DNA of 64,000 bases, taken from positions 25,735,859-25,799,858 of the forward strand of contig CM060312.1 of assembly GCA_030674185.1 (NCBI GenBank), in the 5' to 3' direction. The notes beneath the pieces are model-generated. The model was given only the letters and a program-made list of their open reading frames with translations, was not told the origin of the DNA and ran no database searches. This DNA comes from Monoplex corrugatus. Its lineage: Eukaryota; Mollusca; Gastropoda; Littorinimorpha; Ranellidae. The first letter of the stretch is position 1; each line of letters starts with the position of its first letter. The translations under genes were made by a program, and so were the position numbers. Positions 35,551 to 46,346 of this stretch are shown piece by piece.

Positions 35551-37004
35551 TTCTTCTTCTTCTTTCTTCTTTCATCTGCCGCTGGTGCCCTTCGGCGTCG
35601 CGGGGAGACACAGACGTCTGTCTGCAGCAAGGCGGGAGGCTTGATAGAGTGACAGGTCATGGGCTCGCAGGGTGTCAGCCACGGAGTCGCTCCATCGTCT
35701 CCGTGGTCTACCTCTGGCTTTCCAGCCAGTGTATCTGGTGGTGTATGCCCGTAGGGCCGGTTGGTCGGGCGGCATTCTGGTGAGGTGACCAAACCACCTG
35801 ATCCTTTGTTGTTCGACATGGTGGAGAATTGGTGTTAGTCCGACCATGTTTCTGATCACCTCATTCTTGATCTTGTCGCGTCTGGTCTTGTTGACAGCTT
35901 TTCTCAGCAGCGCATTTCACATGTGACCAATTTTCTCTCTAAGGCTTTTGTTAGGGCCCATGTCTGACACTGGTATGTGAGTGTTGGAACGAAGATGGCG
36001 TTGATGAGTTTTGCCTTGGTGCTCACTGGGATGCTGGGATATTTCAGAAGGGGGCGAGTTGGTAACTGACTGCGTTCGCTTTCTGGCATCTTGTTTCTAT
36101 CTCTCTGTCCAATTTTCCATCTTCAGTGAAGAGGCTGCCAAGGTATTTAAATTCTTTGGTCTGTTTCAGCTGGGTGCCGTTGATGTTGATGTCCAGCTTT
36201 CCTGGATTTCTGCTGACAGACATAACTTCTGTTTTGTTGATACTGATCTTCATATCATACTTCTCGCAGCTTGTGTTGAGTTGGTCTGTGTGTTCTTGAA
36301 GAGCTGCTTTGTTCTGATTCATCAAGGACTGGTCGTCAGCAAATAATAGTTCGTTCAGGGCCTCCAGATCTGGATTGGCTTCCTTTGTAATCTGGTCCAT
36401 GTAGATCACGAAGAGAAGGGGAGAGAGTACGCAGCCTTGCCTGACCCCTGATGTAACCGGGAACCAGTCCGATGTTCCACTGGCTGTTCGGACTGCGCTC
36501 CTACTGTTGGCATAGATTGCTCTGATGTTATCAAGCAACTGCCCCTTCACGTCGTACTGCTCCAGGATCTTCCAGAGCTTGTCTCTGTTGACTCGGTCAA
36601 AAGCTTTTTCTTGATCAACGAATACTGTATGCAAGTCTTGGTTGTATTCGATGGCTCTTTCACACAGCTGTCGGAGTGCGAAAATGGCATCTGTGCACCC
36701 TCTTCCTTTCCGAAAGCCAAACTGGGCATTGCTCAGTAGGTGTTCTGCTTTGGCTCTTGTGCGCTGTTCCAGAATCTTTGCATACATTTTCCCTACATGG
36801 CTGAGAAGTGAAATACCTCTGTATGTGCTGCAGTCTTTCTTGCTGCCCTTCTTCTTCCAAATTGGCACCACTATTGCATTTTGCCAGTCCATTGGTACTT
36901 TCCTCTCTTCCCATGCTTTCTGGAAGATGATGGTGAGCCACTTAACTCCCGTTTCTCCGCATGCAAGGATGGCTTCAGTTGTTATGCCATCATTGCCTGC
37001 TGCT
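35551..37004 (-). mobile_element. RTE-like LINE insertion (family E) with exact 11-bp TSD
   Basis: A 1454-bp 5'-truncated copy on the minus strand. Direct repeats ttgcattacac flank it at 35540-35550 and 37005-37015. The 3' end is a GAA-rich tail (35551-35572). The target is an older copy of the same family in the opposite orientation. Confidence 0.92.
35560..37000 (-). pseudogene. RTE-like reverse transcriptase (family E), frameshifted
   Basis: The main open part, 36044-36892 (282 codons), carries WQNAIVVPIWKKKGS, CSTYRGISLLSHVGK, QFGFRKGRGCTDAIFALRQL, VFVDQEKAFDRV (motif A), SGVRQGCVLSPLLF (motif B), NELLFADDQSL (motif C, both Asp) and FKYLGSLFTEDGKLDREIE. An upstream piece (AGNDGITTEAILACG, about 36960-37005) is in another frame. 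The C-terminal pieces PLLKYPSIPVSTKAKLINA (about 36040) and MIRNMVGLTP…RIRWFGHLTRMP (35572-35859) follow frameshifts near 36060 and 35890. Only a few indels separate it from an open frame, so it is young. Endonuclease absent through truncation. Confidence 0.85.
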
Positions 37005-37226
37005 TTGCATTACACAGCAGAGGATTAGACAGATTGGCCACTTGACCGGCATGCCAGTCAACCAACCAGCCCTCTGAGCTTACATCAGAAACTTGGACTT
37101 AGAGCCAGACAAAGACCATGGCGGAGATGGATGGAAGTGACAGATTCATTTCACATCTACATCATGATTAAGCCAAGCTTTCCGTCTAGTTGCAGACCCT
37201 TAATTTCATCTCCTGACGATATCTTC

Positions 37227-37635
37227 TAATAGGAAAGGGCTGAAAAAGTAAGCAACATTGCCATTTCGAGTGTCTGGACGTTTAATTGTCGTCGATTTTG
37301 AGAAGGGCAGAAAAATTAAGTAACATTACCATTTTGAGTGTCTCGACGTTTAATTGTCGTCGATTTTGAGAAGGGCAGAAAAAGTAAGTAACATTACCAT
37401 TTTGAGTGTCTCGACGTTTAATTGTCGTCGATTTTGAGAAGGGCAGAAAAAGTAAGAAACATTACCATTTTGAGCGTCCCGACGTTTAATTCTCGGTGAT
37501 TTTGAGAATGGCACAAAAAGTAAGCAACATTACCATTTTGAGTGTTCCGACGTTTAATTCTCGGTGATTTTGAGAATGGCACAAAAAGAAGCAACATTAC
37601 CATTTCGGTTAATTGTCGGTGATTTTTCGCATGTT
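37227..37635. repeat. 68-bp tandem repeat, about 6 copies
   Basis: Unit contains cagaaaaagtaagtaacatt, accattttgagtgtctcgac and gtttaattgtcgtcgatttt, then gagaaggg. The first four copies carry attgtcgtcg, later ones attctcggtg. The last copy is shortened and runs to within about 12 bp of the acceptor of LRR exon E3. Confidence 0.95.
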
Positions 37636-37647
37636 GCTGTGTTTCAG

Positions 37648-37719
37648 AAATCTACGCTGGAATCATATTCAGAAGGTTGACACTGTTCTTCTGTCCGTCT
37701 TTCCTTCAGTGGAACATCT
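37648..37719 (+). CDS. Leucine-rich-repeat exon E3 (72 bp)
   Basis: Acceptor ttgctgtgtttcag at 37647, donor GTAAGTATT at 37720. It encodes a canonical 24-residue LRR: NLRWNHIQKVDTVLLSVF then PSVEHL, with the LxxNxI pattern and conserved Leu, Phe and Pro positions. Its first base completes CTA (Leu) with the end of E2. Its last two bases CT join the G of E4 as CTG (Leu). The fit to the LRR consensus and the exact 72-bp length make this, with E4, the strongest evidence for the gene. Confidence 0.88.
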
Positions 37720-37736
37720 GTAAGTATTCACAGAAG

Positions 37737-38036
<300 letters not shown>

Positions 38037-38203
38037 GGCCCCGATGCGTGCACAATTATACAAACATGTATGCATATCTGTGTGTCTATATTCAGTTGGT
38101 TTTTTTTTCTTTCTGATGCATATTTATTCAGAGAATTATATGTATGCATAATATTTGTTTATTGATTTATTCATCTGTTTGTCTAAATTTTGTTTTGTTT
38201 CAG

Positions 38204-38275
38204 GTATCTGTCTTTCAATGAAATTACAATAATTGAAAAAGGATGTTTCCGCCTGGTTCCAAAACTGGGTTACCT
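38204..38275 (+). CDS. Leucine-rich-repeat exon E4 (72 bp)
   Basis: Acceptor attttgttttgtttcag at 38203, donor GTAAGTAGT at 38276. It encodes YLSFNEITIIEKGCFRLVP then KLGYL, a textbook LRR unit (LSxNxIxxIxxxxFxxxPxLxxL). E3 and E4 are separated by only 484 bp, and the joined reading gives two consecutive LRRs with the correct 24-residue period. The last bases CT join the T of E5 as CTT (Leu). Confidence 0.9.
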
Positions 38276-38359
38276 GTAAGTAGTCTGTGTTGTAATTTGT
38301 CTAAGAATAGAAAAGGAATAAAATAGATACTGAAATAAAAAGATGAAACACTGGTTTTA

Positions 38360-38600
38360 CCAGCTGCCGCAGAGAAGTAGTTATAGCAAAGCGGACTAGT
38401 TGTTGGAGGTCGTAGGTTCGAATCCCATCGTTCTTGTCAAAACATTAAAATTTTCCGTCCAACCTAGTTCCACCCAGATTTGAGCGTATTTTGGGCGCAT
38501 TAACAAAACGGGGACCACACACTCTAGTCCATCCACTTCACGGTATGCATCACTGAAGATGTTACTCAAAGTTCCTTAGTAACACTCCGGTATCTCCATC
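38360..38600 (+). repeat. tRNA-derived SINE S1, copy 1
   Basis: Box-B-like gtaggttcgaatcccatc at 38411-38428, then a body with ccacccagatttgagcgt. It shares both parts and their spacing with 41470-41630. The box A region (gtagttatagcaaagc) is poor. It lies in the E4-E5 intron. Confidence 0.7.
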
Positions 38601-38699
38601 TCTCGAGCCTGGTTGCCCAAAGGATATGATTATGAAAAAAAAGTAGAGTCATGCCATCTCAGCTCAGAATGAGTGGTCGTAGAATCTCCATCACCGTTC

Positions 38700-39235
38700 C
38701 CATTCTCGTCTTTGATCCTAGCATCATGAAAAACAAAATGTCAGACCTTATGGCTTGCTGAAGCGACGTTGACGATAAGACAGAAACGAAATGGTTTATC
38801 TGTGATCGGACGAAGACGGTCTGTAGTAGGCCTACTTGCAGCGAAGCGCCTGCAACAAAATAAGCTGGCGGTAGCAGTGCACGCAGGGCACGATCACATC
38901 TCAACAGCGCAAAACAGCTGCTACATGTATTTAACAAAAGACGGCCGTACCTTTCAGATCACCTCTGCACTCTGCACATACCCAGCATCACTCACTCTGC
39001 GATTCTTAAACAAAACCTTCCGAGGGAACCAAAGCACAGTTTAAAATTTATCTGGTCAATGTGTATTCAGTTTCATAAGACCATCTATTTGGAACTCACT
39101 GCCAGGGGATCTGGATGATATGCTCATCCTTTTGAACTTTAAATCACTGGAAAGACATACCTGTTCACGCAGGCTTTCCATTGTTATAACCATAGTTGTT
39201 TATCAGCAATGTGCACTTCCTTCTCAATGGACGAG
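38700..39235 (+). pseudogene. L2/CR1-like LINE 3' fragment
   Basis: A C-terminal block reads FIRPSIWNSLPGDLDDML around 39075-39125, the SIWNSLP motif seen also at the end of the protein at 1356-3494, followed by a poorly conserved FKSL-type tail. Upstream parts are scrambled. Family assignment rests on this one motif and position. Confidence 0.55.
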
Positions 39236-39890
39236 CGTCCTTCTTGTCTATGTCAATTCGTTTGTTCGTTCTTTGATTTAACGTCTTTTCACTATAAGTG
39301 ATATTAGACCGATGTCAGTGACCACTTACATATGCACGTCATATTGCATGGTACCATGTTTTATTCAAAGACGCCTGCAGGCTGGTGCCTCTCGCTTCAA
39401 TCCCATAGGTTTTCTTTAGAGTTTTCCCGCCCTTAGTTCATGGCCAGAAGACATATCTTGTGAGCGCAATGGGGCAAGGGTTTTTAGGTGATCTTTATCT
39501 GTCTGATGGCTCTGTCAGCGGACATACAGGGTATTTTGTTGATGCGGCCTTCCCAAGCGGCATCAAACCCCAATATGATTTGAAGTTATCGGCAGTGGTC
39601 TGGGACTGCTTGTTTTTTCAGCTAACCCCCGTGTCTGAATGCCATCTTTGTAATGTCAGGATTACTTTCTTCAGAGCACCGCACAAACTGTCAGGCCTGT
39701 CCAACGACGCATTATCATGATTATGAATTGTCACCCAAGTCACCAACTTAACCCACACCATTTTATAGTTATAGTCAGGCCTGTGTGTTTTTAAGGTTAG
39801 CTGTGCCATTAGAAGGGTTATCAGTAGGTTGTGACAAGACCTTGGGTCAGGTTCTTCATAAAGATTGTTCCGGACAGAGCAGTTGTTCTG
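39236..39890. other. Unassigned sequence with a LINE-tail-like motif
   Basis: tcgtttgttcgttctttgatttaacgtcttttcac at 39250-39284 resembles the outer end of the LINE at 46347-46385 (tcgttcgttatttc…aacgtc), so a short fragment of a related 3' UTR may be present. The rest is unrecognised. Confidence 0.4.
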
Positions 39891-39894
39891 AGCT

Positions 39895-40465
39895 CCCTGC
39901 TGTACTGCTGCGAGATCTGGACTACTTAACAGATGGCACATTGAACAACTGGAATGGTTCCACTAAAGATGTCTACGCAAAATCTACAATATCGCTAGCA
40001 AGATGGAGAGTCCATCCTTAATTCTCAAGACGTGTAGCGTGTCAGTATAGTGTCTACTCGTCAAATGCCAGCTTTGTTGGCCAGGACATCTGTCCGAACG
40101 GAAGACAACCATCTCTCAAAGATGCTCCTGTATGGAAAGCTGAAGCGAGGACTCCGAGAGAAGGAAGATCACTAAAGCGATATAAGCATACTCTGAAGGT
40201 CAACCTAATTAGCTAGGGCATCAACAGTATTAACTGAAAGACGTTTCCGGTAGCAGAGTAGGGCACAGTCACATTTGAACAACTCAGGAATCTACTATTC
40301 AATACAAGAAGGATCAGAGAAGCAGAACCCAATGCCGCGGGATATCGATCCCATGCAGCGCCATCCGAAGGTCATGTGCCTCCATGATCGATCTTGTATT
40401 CTACACCAGGCAATCAGGACAGCATGCCTATTTCTCCGTCAGATCAGATCATCCATCAAATGACT
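39895..40465 (+). pseudogene. Decayed LINE C-terminal region
   Basis: Frame-broken reading: LYCCEIWTT, CLRKIYNIA-like, then KMLLYGKLKRGL near 40120-40150, RYKHTLKVNLIS, and TFEQLRNLL…RRIREAEPNAAG. These are the thumb and C-terminal blocks of a LINE whose complete relatives end in a C2H2 finger, which is lost here. All in the E4-E5 intron. Confidence 0.6.
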
Positions 40466-40721
40466 GCAGTGTTAACAAGGCTGCCTATTTTTAGGAATGA
40501 TTAATACTTAAGTGTAACGCAGCATTTTGTAGTACTAATTGATGTGTCGGTCATCTGCCATAGAAGTCGGCACCAGTATTTCACAGCAAATAAATTTTTA
40601 TCCTGAGACTGAGCTAGCACATTGGTTTTGCGTCGGATCACGGTGTCTCTGTTTTTTTCCATTTTTGGTCTTCCTTCTCTTTCTTCTTCATCTCCTTCCT
40701 CCTCGTTCTTCCCTTCTGCTA

Positions 40722-41260
<539 letters not shown>

Positions 41261-41306
41261 AGTGTTCGTTTCCCTATTAACCTTGTGGCTGACCTATGTT
41301 TGGCAG

Positions 41307-41384
41307 TGACCTGTCCAGCAACCGTGTGGGGCCAGCATTGACCAGACCAGGTACGCTGTCAGGACTCCAGCAGCTGCGTGAACT
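41307..41384 (+). CDS. Leucine-rich-repeat exon E5 (78 bp)
   Basis: Acceptor cctatgtttggcag at 41306, donor GTGAGTGTT at 41385. It encodes DLSSNRVGPALTRPGTLSG then LQQLREL, an LRR with the LSSNxV signature and a two-residue-longer loop (26 residues). Phase is the same as the other four exons. No further exon was identified in the remaining 22 kb, so the next one is either beyond the window or too diverged to see. Confidence 0.85.
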
Positions 41385-41469
41385 GTGAGTGTTTTGTAAT
41401 AATAATAATGATGATGGTGATGATAACAATGCTGATACTAATGCTAATATTTATAACATAATAATAAAT

Positions 41470-41630
41470 GTAATACAGGCCGTTGTAGGTTCGAATCCCA
41501 TCAATCCCGTAAAAAGATCGTGAGATTTTTCGGCCCCAACCGGCGTCTACCCAGAGCTGAGCGTGCTATGAGCCCCATCGAGAAGACTGTGACCGCACAG
41601 TCAAGTCTCATCCATATCAAGGATGATTTT
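41470..41630 (+). repeat. tRNA-derived SINE S1, copy 2
   Basis: Box-B-like gtaggttcgaatcccatc at 41486-41503, then cgagattttt-like and ctacccagagctgagcgtg landmarks. Paired with 38360-38600. Confidence 0.7.
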
Positions 41631-41720
41631 CAGTTTCAGTTTTTTAAGATAATGTCTGTGCGCTCTGTTTAAGCTCCATAAGCACTGACGCCACTGATGC
41701 CATATGACGGAGAGCCCCTG
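41631..41720 (+). repeat. SINE-like repeat S2, copy 2
   Basis: Starts cagtttcagttttttaagat and contains gcactgacgccactgatgcca. Directly abuts the S1 copy. Confidence 0.65.
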
Positions 41721-42189
41721 CCATTTTCTGGCAGCTCCTGTGGCCAAGCTGAGACCAAATGCGCTGCTGTGCGTTTCTTTGGACCACATCAGGCTGAGAG
41801 GGCCATCCTGATGACTGGTCAGCCAAGTACATCTATACTCATGACCTAGGATTGTGCCCCGAAGAAGACAGTTTGGTACTGCTGCAAAAGAGCAAAATCA
41901 ACACAAAGAGGTAAAGTTACGAGTTGCGTAAGTCCAACTGGATTGGTGTATGGTATGGGCATACGGGGTGCCTCAGACGATTGGAAAGGTCATCTTACCA
42001 ATCAGCTTGCATCCGCCTCAATATAGACAGTCCCCGGACGATAAAGCGCTGATCTGCCGCTGTCTTCAAGGATGCTTGGAGCTGACAATTGGTCCAAAAG
42101 CAAACGTTCATTGCATCAGGCAAACCACATAAAAAATGAAGAAAACACCAGTCATGCAAATGGACACTACTACCGAGTACCAGTGTCAG

Positions 42190-43810
42190 AACCGTGTGCC
42201 CTGGCCTCTCAGACAGTCAACAACAAATCAGTGACAGCAAGAAAACAGCAGTGACCCTCATCGAGTTGAAGAGGATGGACACTGACATAGTGGCACTGTA
42301 AGAGACGAGTGCCTCCAATTGTGATTCAGAACACGTCCTTTCGCCTAGTCTTTCAACGTCGTCTGGCAAAGTAAATATCCTGAATGTCTACGCCCCAGCG
42401 TTGTGCTCATCTCGAAATACAAAGAATCAGTTCATAAATATCTTGATGCAGCCATCAGCGGGATTCCAGAATCTGAGGACATCCTTCTGTTTTGGTGATT
42501 TCAAAGCTATAGTTGGATCTGACCACAGCTCATGGCCACACTGTCTCGGACATTTTGACTTTAACAAGATAAATGACACAGCCAGAAACTGCTACACCTC
42601 TGTTCTTATCATTCGCTGTGCATCACCACCACGTTCTTCAAGACACCTCATCTCCAAAATGTCTCCTGGAGACACCCAAAGTCGAGACATTGGCATTAGC
42701 TGGACATGATCATCACCGGAAGAGGTGCTCTGAACAATGTGCTTCTCACACGAAGCGGTTATGACACAGACCATTGCATAGTGTGCAGCAAAGTCTGACT
42801 GAAACCAAAGAGGATCCACCGCATCAAACAGGAAGGATGCCCACGAATCACACCCCTGGGGCAGCTAACCCAGATTTTCGCATAGAAGTGAACAACCAAA
42901 TGGAACAGGCTTTTAAAGTAAGTGCAGCAACAGCCATGGAAGAGAGGTGGCAGTTCATTAGTGACACTGTCTGTGACACCGCCATGTCATCGTTTGGGAA
43001 GAAGAAGAAAAAAACAAGACTGGGTCAAGTCTTACCTGTCCGAGGTGGAACCAGTCATCGACGCCAAAAAGTAGCTCTGAAAAGATTCGCTGCATTAAGA
43101 GCAGCAGGAAACAATGCTCGAAGGATAGCTACACACTCTGCAGACAACTACGGGCAGACTCTGAGTCAGAACATCCAGTCGTGCGCCAGAAGTTGCGATG
43201 TGCAAGGCATGTATGATGGAAAGAAGAAACCTTTCAGGCCCACCACAGGATCGCATCGTTGAAGTCCAAGGATGGCAAAGCCATCAAGCCTGTGCAAAGC
43301 ACCTGGAGAGGTGGGTCAAGCATTACCAGAACCTATACCTCACTGACAACGGAATCACTTAGTCAGCCCTTGCAAACATCCCTGCCTTGCCTGTATTCGA
43401 TTAGCTGGATCTACCCCCATCAGAGGATGAACTCAGCAAGGCCATCGATTCATTTGCACCAGGCAGAGACTGCATTCCTGCTTTGGTAATTCATTATGAA
43501 AAACTAGTGCTCCTGTGGCATCTTCACGAGCTACTCAGCCTGTGCTTTGAGGTGGATCAGTTTCCCAAGACAAACGAACTGCAAATATCGTCACACTGTA
43601 CAAGAATAAAGGAGACCGCAGCGAATGTAATAGTTGCAGAGACACCCACTACTCACCGCCATCAGAAAGGTTTTTGTACGAGTGAAGAAGCTGCAGACAC
43701 TAGCAGAACTCGTCTATCCTGCATTCCATTGTAGCTTCAAGGCAGAGATTCACCATCGACATGATCTTCTCGCTCAGACAGTGACAGGAGACTAGTAGGG
43801 AAACAGAACC
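42190..43810 (+). pseudogene. Decayed RTE-like LINE ORF2, 5' half (family C)
   Basis: Endonuclease part, frame-broken: TAVTLIELKRMDTDIVAL, VNILNVYAPALCS, then CFGDFKAIVGSDHSSWPHCL at 42490-42560. The linker is well preserved (VALKRFAALRAAGNNARR, YGQTLSQNIQSCARSCDVQG, MYDGKKKPFRPT at 43065-43250). The RT begins with DELSKAIDSF and ends within 43800 before motif A. Same family as 16420-17950, which retains the other half. It is truncated at its 3' side, unusual for LINEs, so a later deletion is likely. Confidence 0.75.
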
Positions 43811-43839
43811 TGCCAAATTCAGGAAAAACAAACTTGCAT

Positions 43840-44480
43840 CTTAGTCTCAGGCTGTGGAACATTCATAATCTTTTGAACATTGTCGGCATGAGGACCTTTG
43901 GCTGTCTTACAACTTATGCCCGAAGAAGTCTACATTCTCCGTCCCCAGGACGCATTTTCTTGGCTGAACTGTCAGGTTGGCTTTCGTACGGTGCTGAGCT
44001 GTTTCATGCTGTGTTCGTAGGTATTAGTGTGGGTTTGCGCGAGAATGTAATCCCAGTAATACACCACATTTTCATGTCTGTCAACATTTTCGTCTTGTCT
44101 CTCTTTAATGTGACTCCGCTGTTAAGCGTACTGAAAAGCATCTTCAAGCATCCATGGGTTCCATTTGATGTTACAAACACTGTTTTCGGGATATCTTTGT
44201 TACCAGTAGATACTTGCGAGTATCCCTTGCTGCTTGTATCGATCTTTGAGAAGTACTTGTCTCTGCTTAGTTTCAGGGAAACTTCTGCAGCCATTGGCAT
44301 GGGTTCATGATCAAGCCGTCAATTCATACAGATTGCAACGGTCAACACAGATCCAGCTGGACCCATCTTTCTTCACAACCACTACAAGAGAAGCTTACGG
44401 AGAGACAAACTCCTTATCACTTTCTAAATCAGCATGTCATCAATATTTTTCTAAATATCTCTCTGGCATGGTAGGCGGTA
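43840..44480 (-). pseudogene. Ty3/gypsy reverse transcriptase fragment
   Basis: Minus strand. Pieces in order: VVVVKKDGSSWICVDRCNL (about 44350-44410), DPEPMPMAAEVSLKLSRD, KYFSKIDTSSKGYSQV (motif A with catalytic Asp), KTVFVTSNGTHGCLKMLF, then a frameshift to VVYYWDYILA where active members have Tyr-x-Asp-Asp. The second catalytic Asp reads Tyr. Inactive LTR-retrotransposon pol remnant with no LTR seen beside it. Confidence 0.75.
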
Positions 44481-44779
44481 GATTAGGGTTTGGAATGAAC
44501 TGGGACAGAAGAAATGAAGTTGCAGGATTTTGTACAAGAGACTTAGTTCCAGTCACTAAAACAAGAAGGAAACTGCTGAACTATTGATTACACTGCAGGT
44601 TGTTACTCTTCTGTCGGTTGTGGCCCAAGTTTTAAGATGTCCATTGTCTCCTCTCATATGTGATAATACCTCCAAGAGCCGGAAGATTTTCTGCATTAAC
44701 GATTTCTTCTTTTGCGAACAACTTTCTGAGTACTCCTTGAGCAAGTTGACATGATAAGTCTTTACGTCAGTCTTTACAT

Positions 44780-45480
44780 TTCTCTTTGCGTTCAGCCCAC
44801 CTAACAGCGGAACAAAGAGAAAGAGAACGAGAAAGAAAGAAGAGAAGGATGAGGCAAAAAGGGAAGAAGAGAAGAAAAGGACTTGGGCTGGGAGAGAAGA
44901 AGGAACGTTGGCACAAAAAGAACAACGTAGATTTTTTGGAGATCCAAAAAGCAGAAACGCAGCACAGACGTGAAGAGGCTTAACCCTATCATGAAGAGGC
45001 ACATGCTGAAGCGCAGCATTGACACGAACTTGAGATGAAACGTTTGGAGCTAGAAAGAGGAGAACCAAGAATAAGCAAAATCTCTAAAGCTGCATTTACG
45101 TTTATGGGTGGAAAAGATAAACGTTGACAGTACGTAAACGCTTTGCTAATGTTACTGGATGGTAGAGAGACACCTGAGTCCAAACTGACCACCCTATCAA
45201 CTACCCGTTGGCAGCATACTCGAGTATCACTTTACATTACAGTCAGGCGAAGAAGGCTTTGGTCCAACGCTTTGGCTGCAAAGAAAAGTGCAACCATCGT
45301 CGTTTCAAAGACTGCACGTCTAAACCTGGAAAGACCCCAAAGCAGTGTGTGGTCAGACTCCAGTCAACGATAGATAGAATTATCAGTAGTGAGGAAAGCT
45401 TTGACAAACACTTCAGTTTGATTTTGAGAGTGCAGTTCATCAACGCTTATTCCAAAGGGCTTGGCTGCATACCTGTGTGA
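44780..45480 (+). pseudogene. Ty3/gypsy-like Gag fragment
   Basis: Plus strand. A highly charged coiled-coil part (QREREREKRRMRQKGKK at about 44815), then HEMKRLELERGEPRISK-like sequence, FTFMGGKDK (about 45100), a middle block with ITLHYSQAKKALVQRFGC, and TPKQCVVRLQSTIDR. The order coiled coil, LERGEP, then a retrotransposon-gag core matches gypsy Gag proteins of invertebrates. It is on the opposite strand to the RT fragment next to it, so they are separate or rearranged insertions. Several frameshifts. Confidence 0.6.
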
Positions 45481-46229
45481 GAAGAGTCTTAGGTGCTAAA
45501 AGATTTCCAGCATGGCGGAACAATGTCTGAGGGTTCACAGGTAATCATTTGCGCCGATCAAATCAGCTAAGGGTACCCCTGTTTCCATCGAGAGGACAAG
45601 CAACACTGTCAAACCTAGACACGACCGATGAAATACTTCAGGGGCTTAAGTCAGTTGACTGCCCACATCAGTGAAAAGGGAAAACGTTACCTGAATCAGG
45701 GAGGTATATCTGAGGGCCGTGATATCATCACAGACGTAGTGGACAACTAGGAACAACAAAAGTGCTAAGGACCATTCAGGAAGATCAGATCTGCGCTGGT
45801 GGACTACTGAAATCATCCATTGGTTCTGACATGGCTACTCCTGCCGAAACAGAATTGTGCATTGAATTAACACGAAGAAAATGTACAAAGCCTCACCAAT
45901 GTACACAGACAAGCTGGGATCATCGCACTGACTTGTCATATTTTGGGACCAAGCTGGGATCCCGTAAAATTTCACAGAAAACGCTCCAGTGGAATGTACT
46001 TGACTACTCTTAACACGTAAATACTATGTTACCCGAGAATTATGCACAAGAACACAGAACATTCTGATCTAACTTACAACACATGAATAGCGTGTAGTTA
46101 CACTATATCAGTCCCCAGTGTTGTTAAAGAAGACGGCTCATATCGATGAGAGTTTAACCCGTGAACACTGTGAATCATTTCATTCAAATTAACCGCGAAT
46201 CATTTCATTCTAGAACTTGTTGTTGTCTT
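45481..46229. other. Unassigned, possibly gypsy-derived
   Basis: A + frame at 45762-46013 is open for 83 codons without a recognised motif. A short direct repeat gaatcatttcattc occurs at about 46161 and 46196. Confidence 0.4.
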
Positions 46230-46346
46230 GTTATTGTTGTTTAAAGCCCAGCCGACTGCGTAGAGCCATATCAGAGCTATAACCAGTTCAAATCATACAC
46301 AATACTTCAACAGGACAAAAAAAGGAAAAGAAAATTAAGTACACAT

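Larger units (their letters stand above)
34986..37210 (+). mobile_element. Old RTE-like LINE (family E), split by a younger family member
   Basis: Plus-strand host copy in two parts, 34986-35550 and 37005-about 37210. Readable pieces across frames: LLNHPVIDIETK, KCFRRAAGKTKRDIIRN at 35440-35490, then after the insertion QIGHLTGMPVNQPAL (about 37033-37077) and ...LDLEPDKDHGGDGW. Removing 35551-37004 and one TSD copy restores continuity between …TPVNHCI and the RIRQIGHL block. Heavily mutated, inactive. Confidence 0.75.
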
